Positions 32,545-40,562 of a stretch of DNA of 64,000 nucleotides are shown in pieces. Position numbers and translations under genes: made by a program. Origin of the DNA: Streptomyces barkulensis (GTDB lineage Bacteria; Actinomycetota; Actinomycetes; Streptomycetales; Streptomycetaceae); NCBI RefSeq assembly GCF_002843305.1, contig NZ_PGSG01000006.1:186001-250000 (forward strand), in the 5' to 3' direction. Position 1 is the first letter of the stretch. Every line of letters begins with the position of its first letter. Below the pieces are notes generated by a model. It was not told the DNA's origin. It saw only the letters and a list, made by a program, of their open reading frames with translations, and ran no database searches.

Positions 32545-32826
32545 ATGGACACGTCCCGCCCCGGCAAGACCCGAGTCACCAGCGTCTCCCTGCGAGCCGA
32601 GACCCTGGAGGCGATCCGCGCGCGCGCCGGCAGGCAGGGCGTCTCCTCCTATATCGAGGAGGCCGTGCAGCGGCAGCTCCAGCGCGAGGCCATCGACGAG
32701 TACATCGCCACCGCCGAAGCGGAGCACGGCCCCGTCGACCCCGCCGAGGTGTCGGACAAGGCCGAGCGCATCCGCGCCCACCACGCCGCCCACCGCGGTG
32801 CGTCCGCTCCGGCGGACGCCGCATGA
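32545..32826 (+). CDS. Ribbon-helix-helix antitoxin of toxin-antitoxin module 2
   Basis: This encodes 93 residues from ATG at 32545. The RVTSVSLRAETLEAIRARAG strand-helix and VSSYIEEAVQRQLQREA helix are RHH-like. A charged tail with AEAEHGPVDPAEVSDKAERI follows. It resembles the module 1 antitoxin in layout (RHH then EEHGEF/EAEHGPV tail) though sequence identity is low. Its stop overlaps the PIN gene start (ATGA). Confidence 0.8.
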   Translation: MDTSRPGKTRVTSVSLRAETLEAIRARAGRQGVSSYIEEAVQRQLQREAIDEYIATAEAEHGPVDPAEVSDKAERIRAHHAAHRGASAPADAA

Positions 32827-33215
32827 GCGGGACTCTCGTTCTCGACAGCGAGGCCCTCTCCAAGCTCTCCCGCCGGCACCGCGACATGACCGTATGGCTG
32901 GACGTCGCCCGCAGACTGGACCTGCTCGTCGTGACGAGCGCCGCCACGCTGGTCGAGGCACGCGACCCGAAGGTGCCGCAGGCGGCGTTCGACCACGCGG
33001 TCTCCCTGGCCAAGGTGCGTCCCATCACGGAGGAGATCGCCCGTACGGCGAGCAGACTGCTCGCCGCGGAAAACCTGCACGGTCACAAGTACGCCATCGA
33101 CGCGATGCTCGCGGCCACGGCTCACGCGGAGCATGGCGACGTCACTGTCATCACCAGCGACACGGACGACCTCCGCCGGCTGTGCCTCCCCCGCATCGCC
33201 GTCGAACCGGTCTGA
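32823..33215 (+). CDS. PIN-domain (VapC-like) toxin of module 2
   Basis: This encodes 130 residues from ATG at 32823. The PIN acidic residues are Asp8 (LVLDSEALS), Glu45 (TLVEARD), Asp93 (KYAIDAMLAA) and Asp113 (ITSDTDDL). The segment LHGHKYAIDA is shared with the module 1 toxin, and the two proteins align over their full length with low to moderate identity. This suggests an old duplication or two acquisitions from the same family, not a recent tandem copy. Confidence 0.82.
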   Translation: MSGTLVLDSEALSKLSRRHRDMTVWLDVARRLDLLVVTSAATLVEARDPKVPQAAFDHAVSLAKVRPITEEIARTASRLLAAENLHGHKYAIDAMLAATAHAEHGDVTVITSDTDDLRRLCLPRIAVEPV

Positions 33216-33256
33216 GCGCCCATACCGGTTCTCTCCGAGGGCTTGCCGCATTCCCA

Positions 33257-33350
33257 CAGGCCGGGCCGCGATGGGTGAACGGGGCCTGGCCGAGGTGACG
33301 GGGGTGCCCGGGCGCATCCGCTCCGTGGTGCCCGCGGCGGCAGCGGCGGC
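33257..33350 (-). pseudogene. Second, shorter fragment of the LLM oxidoreductase gene
   Basis: Bases 33257-33328 are the second copy of the 72-bp repeat. The next 20 bases (GCCCGCGGCGGC... GCCGTCAGC) match the intact gene near 31157-31180 better than they match the 32104 copy. The fragment stops where the kptA gene ends (33353). Confidence 0.7.
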
Positions 33351-33352
33351 CG

Positions 33353-33901
33353 TCAGCCGGACAGGCGCAGGTACCGCGGCGGTACGCGCGGCACCAGCCA
33401 CACCCCGTTGTCGCTGACCCGGAACACGTGCCCGTCCCGGTGCATCGCCCCGGCGTCCACCACCAGCACCACCGGCCGCCCGCGCCGCGCCCCCACGGCT
33501 GCGGCCGTCTCGCGGTCGGGCGAGAGGTGGACGTCGTGACGCGCCATCGCCCGCAGGCCGTCCCGCCGGATGCCGGCCACGTACCGCCCGACCGTCCCGT
33601 GGAAGAGGTACGGGGGCGGCTCGGCGGGGGGCAGGCCCAGATCCACGCCGACGGTGTGTCCCTGGGCGGCCCGGACGCGGTCCCGCCCGGGATCGAGGGT
33701 GAAGCGCCGCTTGTCGTTGGTGGCGACGACCTCCTCCAACTCCTCGCGGGTGAGCCGGAAGCCGTGGCGCGCCGCGGCTTCCAGCAGTTCCCCGACACCC
33801 ACCCAGCCGTGGGCGTCCAGGGTGAGCCCGATCCGCTCGGGGGTGTGGCGCAGATGCCGTGCGATGTACTTCGAGATCCGCTTGCGGCGCCTGTCGTCCA
33901 T
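33353..33901 (-). CDS. kptA: RNA 2'-phosphotransferase KptA/Tpt1
   Basis: This encodes 182 residues from ATG at 33901. KptA/Tpt1 moves an internal RNA 2'-phosphate to NAD+, giving ADP-ribose 1'',2''-cyclic phosphate. Family hallmarks are ISKYIARHLRHTPE (Arg-His near residues 15-16), GWVGVGELLEAA, FTLDPGRDRVRAAQGH, LFHGT and the later HLSPDRETA motif. The length is normal for bacterial members. In bacteria the natural substrate is unsettled; repair or remodelling of cleaved RNA is the common suggestion. It sits right beside the two PIN toxin modules. Confidence 0.9.
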   Translation of the reverse strand: MDDRRRKRISKYIARHLRHTPERIGLTLDAHGWVGVGELLEAAARHGFRLTREELEEVVATNDKRRFTLDPGRDRVRAAQGHTVGVDLGLPPAEPPPYLFHGTVGRYVAGIRRDGLRAMARHDVHLSPDRETAAAVGARRGRPVVLVVDAGAMHRDGHVFRVSDNGVWLVPRVPPRYLRLSG

Positions 33902-34005
33902 ATCCGGCCAGGGTGCCCCGGGAACCGTCGCGGCGCACCTCGTTTTCACGTCCGCGGTCCTCACGTCCGCGGTCCTCACGTCCGCCGGGGCCGCGGGCTT
34001 CGTCC

Positions 34006-35910
34006 TCACCTTCGCGCCCGCACGTTGATCCGGGCGAACGCCCGCAGCGCGCTCGGCGCCAGCCGGGCCAGCACCACACCGCCCCAGGCCTCCAGCCCCA
34101 CCGGGACCACCGCCTTGTTCCGGATCACCGAGCGCAGCACCGTGTCGGCGACCCTCTCGGGGGCGAACCTGCGGATCCGGTAGACCTGGAGGGCCCTCTT
34201 GCGGCGGAGACCGGCGTCCCGCTCGCCGGTGCCGCGGAAGCGGGTGTCCTCGATGATGGAGGTGCTGACGATGCCGGGGCAGATCGCCGAGACCCCGATG
34301 CCCTCGCCGGCCAGGTCCGCGCGCAGCACATGGCTGAGCATCAGCGCCGCCGCCTTGGAGGTGCAGTACGCGGGCAGGGCCCGGGTGGGCTCGTAGGCGG
34401 CGCAGGAGACGACGTTGACGATGTGGCCGCCCTGCCCCCGCTCGGACATCTGCCGTCCGAAGAGGCGGCAGCCGTGGATGGTGCCCCACAGGTTGGAGCC
34501 CAGCACCGCCTCCCAGTCGTCCGCGGTGTGCTCCAGGAACGGCCCGGCCGCCGCGATCCCGGCGTTGTTGACCAGCACGTCCACCACGCCGTGCTCGGCG
34601 GCCGTCCTGCGCGCCAGCTCCTCCATCGCCGCCCCGTCGGAGACGTCCACGGTCTCGGCCCACGCCTCCTGCGCGCCGGCCCGCCGGGCCAGCTCGGCCG
34701 TACGCGCCACCTCCTCGCCCCGGATGTCCACGGCGACGACCCGGGCGCCGGCCCGGGCGAAGGCCAGCGCCGTCTCGTGGCCGATGCCCCGGGCCGCGCC
34801 GGTGACCAGTACCAGCAGGCCGCCGAAGTGCTCCGCGTACTCCTCCTGCCGCGCACGCCCCCGGCGCCCGCGCCGTCCGCCGCGCCGCACCGTCGCCGGT
34901 GCGCCCACCTCCCCGCCGCCGTGCGCCCCGTGCGCCCCGTGTTCTCCGTCCGTCGCCTGTTCTCCGTCCGCCCCGTGCGCCTCGCACTCCTCGACGAACG
35001 AGCCGATCCAGTCGGCCAGCCGGTCGGGCCGGGTGCGCGGCGCCCAGTGGCCGGCGGGCAGGGAGCGGCAGGTCAGGCGGGGTGTCCAGCGCTCGGCCTC
35101 GTCCCGCAGCGCGGGGGAGAGGAACGGATCCCCGGTCGGGGTGACGAGCTGCACGGGCACATGGGCGTAGGGGTCCTCGCGCGGCCGGAGCATCCGGGCC
35201 CGTACGTTGTCGCGGTACAGCCACAGGCCGTGCGCGGCGTCGCGGGGCAGTGAGGGCGCGGGGTGGCCCCCGCCCGAGATGCCCTCGGAGCGCCGCAGCA
35301 TGCCCGGCCAGGCCCTGCCCAGCGGCCCCCGCCAGGCCAGCTCCGGCAGGACGGGCACATGCATCGCGTACACGTACCAGGAGCGGGCGCCCTGCCCCAG
35401 TGCCTGAGCCAGACGCCGCGGGGTGGGGCGGGTCAGCCGCCTGCGGAACCAGTGCCCGAAGTGGTCCAGGGACGGCCCGGACATCGAGGTGAAGGACGCG
35501 ATCCGGCCCCGGGTGCGCTCGGCCGTGGCGAACTCCCAGCCCTGCACCGAGCCCCAGTCGTGCCCGACCAGGTGCACCGGGGCGTGCGGGCTGACCGCGT
35601 CCGCGACCGCCAGGAAGTCGCCGGTCAGCCGCTCCAGCGTGAAGCCGCCGCGCAGCGGCCGCGGGGCGGCGGACCGGCCGCAGCCGCGCACGTCGTACAG
35701 CACCACGTGGAAGCGGTCCGCCAGCCGTTCGGCCACCGGCGCCCAGACCTCCTTGGAGTCCGGGTAGCCGTGCAGCAGGACCACCGTGGGGCGGCGGCCG
35801 CCGTCCGCCGCCACCGCCTCGCCCAGTTCGGCGACGCACAGCTCCACGCCGTCCGCCCCGGCCACGCGCCGTTCCCGCGCGCCCCCCGGGCCACTCGCCT
35901 CCGCATCCAT
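34006..35910 (-). CDS. EphD-like fusion of alpha/beta hydrolase and short-chain dehydrogenase
   Basis: This encodes 634 residues. ATG at 35910 follows GGAGGAG. Residues 15-320 are an epoxide-hydrolase-type alpha/beta hydrolase with oxyanion motif LLHGYPDS, nucleophile GHDWGS and catalytic His in LPAGHWAPR. A Gly/His/Glu-rich linker (about 325-375) leads to a classical SDR with TGAARGIG, NNAG and the YCTSK catalytic pair. The same domain order occurs in mycobacterial EphD, which is implicated in lipid modification. The substrate here is unknown. The SDR part ends with an Ala/Arg-rich tail. Confidence 0.85.
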   Translation of the reverse strand: MDAEASGPGGARERRVAGADGVELCVAELGEAVAADGGRRPTVVLLHGYPDSKEVWAPVAERLADRFHVVLYDVRGCGRSAAPRPLRGGFTLERLTGDFLAVADAVSPHAPVHLVGHDWGSVQGWEFATAERTRGRIASFTSMSGPSLDHFGHWFRRRLTRPTPRRLAQALGQGARSWYVYAMHVPVLPELAWRGPLGRAWPGMLRRSEGISGGGHPAPSLPRDAAHGLWLYRDNVRARMLRPREDPYAHVPVQLVTPTGDPFLSPALRDEAERWTPRLTCRSLPAGHWAPRTRPDRLADWIGSFVEECEAHGADGEQATDGEHGAHGAHGGGEVGAPATVRRGGRRGRRGRARQEEYAEHFGGLLVLVTGAARGIGHETALAFARAGARVVAVDIRGEEVARTAELARRAGAQEAWAETVDVSDGAAMEELARRTAAEHGVVDVLVNNAGIAAAGPFLEHTADDWEAVLGSNLWGTIHGCRLFGRQMSERGQGGHIVNVVSCAAYEPTRALPAYCTSKAAALMLSHVLRADLAGEGIGVSAICPGIVSTSIIEDTRFRGTGERDAGLRRKRALQVYRIRRFAPERVADTVLRSVIRNKAVVPVGLEAWGGVVLARLAPSALRAFARINVRARR

Positions 35911-36099
35911 GCGTGCCTCTCCTCCCACCACGCCCGGCACTCCCGCACCCCGGGTAGCCGGTCTCCCCGGCATGACACCGGATCCGGTCAGGACCCACCC
36001 CGCCGGAGGAGACCCTAGGGGCATCTACGCCTCCAGTACGAGGAACAATCACGCCCCCGGGGTGAGGTGACCGGTGGCAGGCGGCATTACGGTCGTGGG

Positions 36100-37161
36100 G
36101 TGACTGTGATCGCGACCGAAAGCCTCAGCAAGCGGTACCCACGGGTGACCGCGCTCGACCGGCTCACCATGCAGATCGAACCCGGGGTGACCGGACTGGT
36201 GGGCGCCAACGGTGCGGGCAAGTCCACCCTGATCAAGATCCTTCTGGGACTGGCCCCGGCCAGCGAGGGCACCGCCTCCGTGCTCGGCCTGGACGTGGCC
36301 ACCGAGGGCGGCGCCATCCGCGAGCGCGTCGGGTACATGCCCGAGCACGACTGTCTGCCGCCCGACGTGTCGGCGACCGAGTTCGTCGTCCACATGGCGC
36401 GGATGTCCGGCCTGCCGGCCTCCGCCGCCCGCGAGCGCACCGCCGACACCCTGCGCCATGTCGGCCTGTACGAGGAGCGCTACCGCCCCATGGGCGGCTA
36501 CTCGACGGGCATGAAGCAGCGGGTCAAACTGGCCCAGGCGCTCGTCCACGATCCGCGGCTGGTGCTGCTGGACGAGCCCACCAACGGCCTCGACCCGGTC
36601 GGCCGCGACGACATGCTCGGCCTGATCCGCCGCGTCCACACCGACTTCGGCATCTCGGTGCTGGTCACCTCGCACCTGCTGGGCGAGCTGGAGCGCACCT
36701 GCGACCACGTGGTCGTCGTCGACGGCGGGAAACTGCTGCGCTCCTCCTCCACCGCCAGCTTCACCCAGGAGACGACCACCCTGGCCGTCGAGGTCACCGA
36801 CACCGACGCCCATCCCGACGGCACCGAGGCCCTGCGTACCGCCCTGACCGGGGCCGGGCTCACCGTGGCGCCCCCCGGGGCGGGCGGCGAGGGCCTGCCG
36901 GGCGCCGGGCACGTGCTGCTGGTCGAGGCGGGCTCCGAGACCGTCCACGACACCGTCCGCGACACGGTCGCGGAGCTGGGTCTGGGCCTGGTCCGTATGG
37001 AGCAGCGCAGGCACCGCATCGCCGAGGTCTTCCAGACGCCCGGCGCCGCGGGCGCCACGGCGGGCACCACGGCGGGCACCACGGCGGACACCACCGAGCA
37101 GGCCGCGGAGCAGGCCGCCGAGAAGAGCACGCAGAAGGGAGGCAGCACCGATGCGGCCTGA
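36100..37161 (+). CDS. ABC transporter ATP-binding protein (first pair)
   Basis: This encodes 353 residues from GTG at 36100 (GTG at 36106 is equally possible; no strong ribosome site). The ATPase motifs are GANGAGKST (Walker A), YSTGMKQRVKLAQALVHD (signature) and LVLLDEPTNGLDP (Walker B), followed by the H-loop SHLLGELE. A C-terminal domain with a repetitive GTTAGTTADTTEQAAEQAAE tail is specific to this gene. It heads a four-gene ABC-2-type operon and overlaps the permease gene by 11 bases. The exported substrate is unknown. Confidence 0.9.
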   Translation: MTVIATESLSKRYPRVTALDRLTMQIEPGVTGLVGANGAGKSTLIKILLGLAPASEGTASVLGLDVATEGGAIRERVGYMPEHDCLPPDVSATEFVVHMARMSGLPASAARERTADTLRHVGLYEERYRPMGGYSTGMKQRVKLAQALVHDPRLVLLDEPTNGLDPVGRDDMLGLIRRVHTDFGISVLVTSHLLGELERTCDHVVVVDGGKLLRSSSTASFTQETTTLAVEVTDTDAHPDGTEALRTALTGAGLTVAPPGAGGEGLPGAGHVLLVEAGSETVHDTVRDTVAELGLGLVRMEQRRHRIAEVFQTPGAAGATAGTTAGTTADTTEQAAEQAAEKSTQKGGSTDAA

Positions 37162-38092
37162 CACGGGCAACCACCCCGGCACCCACCCCGGAGCCGCCGT
37201 CCCCGCCCAGCGCGGCGAGGACGCCAGCATCCACAACATCGGCTACCGCCACTACGACGGACCCCGGCTGGGCCGCTCCTACGCCCGGTGGTCGCTGCTG
37301 GTCCAGTCCCTGCGCGGCGCGTACGGCCTGGGCCGCTCGGCGAAGTCCAAGGTGCTGCCGTTCATCCTGCTGGCCGTGATGGTCCTGCCGGCGGGCGCCA
37401 TGGTCGCGGTCACCGTCGTCACCGGCGCCGACGAGCTGCCGCTGCGGTACACCGACTACGTGCTGGTGATGCAGCCGGTCATCGGCCTCTACATCGCGGC
37501 CCAGGCCCCGCAGTCGGTCTCCCTGGACCTGCGCTTCCGCACCGTGCCGCTGTACTTCTCGCGCCCGATCGAGCGCGCCGACTACGTGGGGGCCAAGTAC
37601 GCGGCCATGACCGCGGCGCTGTTCCTGTTCACCTCCCTGCCGCTGGTGGTGCTGTACGCGGGCGGGCTGCTGGCGAAGCTCGGTTTCGCCGACCAGAGCA
37701 CGCAGTTCCTCCAGGGACTGGGCTCCACCGCGGTGTTCTCCGTGCTCCACGCGGGCATCGGCCTGCTGGTCGCCGCGCTCACCCCGCGCCGGGGCTTCGG
37801 CGTCGCCGCGGTCATCGCGGTGCTCACCATCCCCTACTTCGCGGTCAACACCGTCCAGGCGGTCGCCGAGTTCCAGGGCGGCAACGCCACCGCCGTCACC
37901 TGGCTCGGCCTGGCCTCCCCCGGCACGCTCGTCGACGGCATCCAGTCGGCCTTCCTCGGCGGCACCTCCGGCTTCCCCGGGGCCCACGAGCCCGGCGCCG
38001 TCGCGGCGGCGGTCTACGCCCTGGTCACCCTCGCCCTGATCGCCGGCTGCTGGGCGGCGCTGATGGGCCGCTACCGCAAGGCGGGCCTGTGA
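37151..38092 (+). CDS. ABC-2-type transporter permease (first pair)
   Basis: This encodes 313 residues from ATG at 37151. After a soluble N-terminus with the conserved IHNIGYRHYDGPRLGRSYAR segment there are six hydrophobic helices. This pattern is typical of the actinobacterial ABC permeases paired with the upstream ATPase. The start overlaps the ATPase gene by 11 bases and the stop overlaps the start of a 47-codon frame (TGATG). Confidence 0.85.
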   Translation: MRPDTGNHPGTHPGAAVPAQRGEDASIHNIGYRHYDGPRLGRSYARWSLLVQSLRGAYGLGRSAKSKVLPFILLAVMVLPAGAMVAVTVVTGADELPLRYTDYVLVMQPVIGLYIAAQAPQSVSLDLRFRTVPLYFSRPIERADYVGAKYAAMTAALFLFTSLPLVVLYAGGLLAKLGFADQSTQFLQGLGSTAVFSVLHAGIGLLVAALTPRRGFGVAAVIAVLTIPYFAVNTVQAVAEFQGGNATAVTWLGLASPGTLVDGIQSAFLGGTSGFPGAHEPGAVAAAVYALVTLALIAGCWAALMGRYRKAGL

Positions 38093-38235
38093 TGACCGGG
38101 GACCGGACGGCGACGGTCCGGACGGCAGCGGTCCGGACGGGGACGGTCCGGACGGCAGCGGTCCGGACGGGGACGGACCCGACGCAGACGGACCCGACGG
38201 CGAAGCATCGGACGAGGAACGAGAAGGCGGCCTGA
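38092..38235 (+). CDS. Possible 47-residue repeat protein between permease and second ATPase
   Basis: An ATG overlapping the permease stop (TGATG) opens a frame of 47 codons that ends three bases before the next ATG. It encodes TVRTAAVRTGT-type repeats, then DPTQTDPTAKHRTRNEKAA. A 30-bp unit is duplicated (38121-38150 and 38151-38180). It is either a small basic protein or a repeat-expanded spacer that keeps ribosomes moving through the operon. There is no homology I recognise. Confidence 0.3.
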   Translation: MTGDRTATVRTAAVRTGTVRTAAVRTGTDPTQTDPTAKHRTRNEKAA

Positions 38236-38238
38236 CCC

Positions 38239-39156
38239 ATGACCACCATCCGCATCGACCATGTGTCCCGCTGGTTCGGCAACGTGGTCGCCGTCAACGA
38301 CGTGACCATGGACATCGGGCCGGGCGTCACCGGACTGCTCGGCCCCAACGGCGCGGGCAAGTCCACGCTGATCAACATGATGGGCGGCTTCCTGGCCCCC
38401 TCCACCGGGTCCGTCACCCTCGACGGCGCGGCGATCTGGCGCAACGAGCAGGTCTACCGGGAGATCGGCGTCGTCCCCGAGCGCGAGGCGATGTACGACT
38501 TCCTCACCGGCCGCGAGTTCGTGCTGGCCAACGCCGAGCTGCACGGTCTGCCCGATGCGGGCGAGGCCGCGCGACGGGCCCTGGCCACCGTGGAGATGGA
38601 GTACGCCCAGGACCGGAAGGTCTCCACCTACAGCAAGGGCATGCGGCAGCGCGTGAAGATGGCCTCCGCGCTCGTCCACGACCCGTCCGTGCTGCTGCTG
38701 GACGAGCCGTTCAACGGCATGGACCCGCGCCAGCGCATGCAGCTGATGGAACTGCTGCGGCGGATGGGAGCCGAGGGCCGCACGGTGCTGTTCTCCTCCC
38801 ACATCCTGGAGGAGGTCGAGCAGCTCGCCTCCCACATCGAGGTGATCGTCGCGGGACGGCACGCGGCCTCCGGCGACTTCCGGCGCATCCGCCGGCTGAT
38901 GACCGACCGCCCCCACCGCTATCTGGTGCGCTCCAGCGACGACCGCGCGCTGGCCGCCGCCCTGATCGCCGATCCCAGCACGGCGGGCATCGAACTCGAC
39001 TGGTCCGAACGCGCCCTGCGCGTCCAGGCGATCGACTTCACGCGCTTCACCGAGCAGCTCCCGCGCATCGCCCGCGAGCACGGGATCCGGCTCCTCACGG
39101 TCTCGCCCTCGGACGAGTCCCTGGAGAGCGTCTTCTCCTACCTCGTCGCGGCCTGA
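38239..39156 (+). CDS. ABC transporter ATP-binding protein (second pair)
   Basis: This encodes 305 residues from ATG at 38239. The motifs are LGPNGAGKST, YSKGMRQRVKMASALVHD and VLLLDEPFNGMDP, with H-loop SSHILEEVE. It is paralogous to the ATPase at 36100 and pairs with the permease at 39215. The C-terminal domain resembles that of drug/antibiotic-type ABC-2 ATPases. A ribosome site (GAGAAGG) lies inside the preceding small frame. Confidence 0.9.
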   Translation: MTTIRIDHVSRWFGNVVAVNDVTMDIGPGVTGLLGPNGAGKSTLINMMGGFLAPSTGSVTLDGAAIWRNEQVYREIGVVPEREAMYDFLTGREFVLANAELHGLPDAGEAARRALATVEMEYAQDRKVSTYSKGMRQRVKMASALVHDPSVLLLDEPFNGMDPRQRMQLMELLRRMGAEGRTVLFSSHILEEVEQLASHIEVIVAGRHAASGDFRRIRRLMTDRPHRYLVRSSDDRALAAALIADPSTAGIELDWSERALRVQAIDFTRFTEQLPRIAREHGIRLLTVSPSDESLESVFSYLVAA

Positions 39157-39214
39157 GAACGACCGGGCCGCCGAGGACCCCGAGACCGTCTGAGAACCAA
39201 GGAGCCCCACACCG

Positions 39215-39934
39215 ATGTACGACCCCACGGTCGCCCGGCTCACCTACCGGGCCCTGCTCGGCCGCCGCCGGGCGCTGATCCTGTTCGTCCTGCCCGCCGT
39301 ACTGATCGCGATCTCCGTCGCGGTCCGCCTGCTGGTCGGCGCCGACGACACCGTCGCGGGCCAGGTGCTCGGCGGCTTCGCGCTGGCCACCATGGTCCCG
39401 CTGATCGGCGTGATCGCCGGGACCGGCGCGATCGGTCCGGAGATCGACGACGGCTCGATCGTCTATCTGCTGGCCAAGCCGCTGAAGCGGCCGACGATCA
39501 TCCTCACCAAGCTGACCGTCGCCGTCGGCGTCACCATGGTGTTCTCCGCCGTCCCCATGCTGATCGCCGGGTTCGTCCTCAACGGCAACAGCCGGCAGAT
39601 CGCCGTCGCCTACGCCGTCGCCGCGGTCGCCGCGTCCGTCGCCTACAGCGCGCTGTTCCTGCTGCTGGGCACGGTCAGCCGGCAGGCCGTCGTCTTCGGC
39701 CTGGTTTACGCGCTGATCTGGGAGGCGCTCATCGGCAGCCTCGTCCCCGGCGCACGGACCCTCAGCGTCCAGCAGTGGGCCCTGGCACTGGCCGAGAAGA
39801 CCGCGCCGGGCGCGGGCATCGCCTCCGACGTCGGACTGCCGGTCGCCGCGGTGCTGCTGGCGGCGGTGACCGTCGCCGGCGCCTGGTACGCCGGACGGAA
39901 GCTGCGCACCCTCACCCTCGCCGGCGAGGAGTGA
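39215..39934 (+). CDS. ABC-2-type transporter permease (second pair)
   Basis: This encodes 239 residues from ATG at 39215, preceded by AAGGAG. Six hydrophobic helices are visible. The segment GTGAIGPEIDDGSIVYLLAKPLKR is the conserved ABC-2 permease loop. It completes the operon begun at 36100. A large hairpin follows at 39982-40020. Confidence 0.88.
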   Translation: MYDPTVARLTYRALLGRRRALILFVLPAVLIAISVAVRLLVGADDTVAGQVLGGFALATMVPLIGVIAGTGAIGPEIDDGSIVYLLAKPLKRPTIILTKLTVAVGVTMVFSAVPMLIAGFVLNGNSRQIAVAYAVAAVAASVAYSALFLLLGTVSRQAVVFGLVYALIWEALIGSLVPGARTLSVQQWALALAEKTAPGAGIASDVGLPVAAVLLAAVTVAGAWYAGRKLRTLTLAGEE

Positions 39935-39981
39935 CCGACCACCGCTCGCCGGATAACCGGCACCCGACACCGGGTATCGGA

Positions 39982-40020
39982 CGTACGAGGCCGGAGGGCA
40001 CCGCCCTTCGGCCTCGTACG
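39982..40020. terminator. 18-bp hairpin between ABC operon and marR gene
   Basis: CGTACGAGGCCGGAGGGC (39982-39999) pairs with GCCCTTCGGCCTCGTACG (40003-40020) with one G-U position and a three-base loop. The right arm ends where a TACGCT -10 hexamer (40016-40021) of the marR gene would lie, eight bases from its ATG. The hairpin may both end the ABC transcript and serve as the MarR operator. Confidence 0.65.
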
Positions 40021-40028
40021 CTGGAAAC

Positions 40029-40499
40029 ATGGGCACGACACGGTGGCTGGACGAGGAAGAGCAGCGGACCTGGCGGGCGTTCCTGGCCGCCACCCAGCGC
40101 GTACGCGAGGAACTGGACCGGCAGTTGCAGCGCGACGCCGGGATGCCGCTGGCCTACTACCAGATCCTGGCCATGCTCTCCGAGGCGCCCGATCGCACCC
40201 TCACCATGAGCCGGCTCGCCCGGACCACCCGCTCCTCCGCCAGCAGGCTCTCCCACGCGGTCGCCCGGCTGGAGGCCAAGGGGTGGGTCAGCCGGTGCCA
40301 GCACCCCGCCGACCACCGCACCACCCTGGCCACGCTGACCGACGAGGGACTGGCCGAACTGGAGACCGTCGCGCCCGGTCATGTGGAGCAGGTACGGCTC
40401 TCCCTGTTCGACAGCCTCACGCCCGAGCAGACCCGGTGCCTCCACGAGATCTGCCGGGCGGTGCTGGAGGGCACCGGCGAGGGCCCGCCGCCGGACTGA
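40029..40499 (+). CDS. MarR-family transcriptional regulator
   Basis: This encodes 156 residues from ATG at 40029. The winged-helix core is clear: LAYYQILAMLSEAPDRTLTM, then ARTTRSSASRLSHAVARLEAKGW and the wing DHRTTLATLTDEGLAELE. No ribosome site precedes it and a -10 hexamer ends about eight bases upstream, so the transcript may be leaderless. It could regulate itself through the palindrome at 39982-40020, and the ABC operon next to it, but this is inference. Confidence 0.9.
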   Translation: MGTTRWLDEEEQRTWRAFLAATQRVREELDRQLQRDAGMPLAYYQILAMLSEAPDRTLTMSRLARTTRSSASRLSHAVARLEAKGWVSRCQHPADHRTTLATLTDEGLAELETVAPGHVEQVRLSLFDSLTPEQTRCLHEICRAVLEGTGEGPPPD

Positions 40500-40562
40500 C
40501 CCGGCACCGGTCCGGCACCGGTCCGGATCGGCCTCACACGCTTCCGCTCGCGGGGCGCCGGT

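Noticed and set aside
34006..35910. Assembly artefact joining a hydrolase and a dehydrogenase gene
   Set aside because: The same domain fusion is known in mycobacterial EphD, the frame is uninterrupted and a good ribosome site exists only at the hydrolase start.
37288..38091. Long plus-strand frame overlapping the first permease gene
   Set aside because: Shadow of the permease in another frame, rich in Arg/Gly/Pro. Only its last 47 codons, beyond the permease stop, were considered as a possible small gene.
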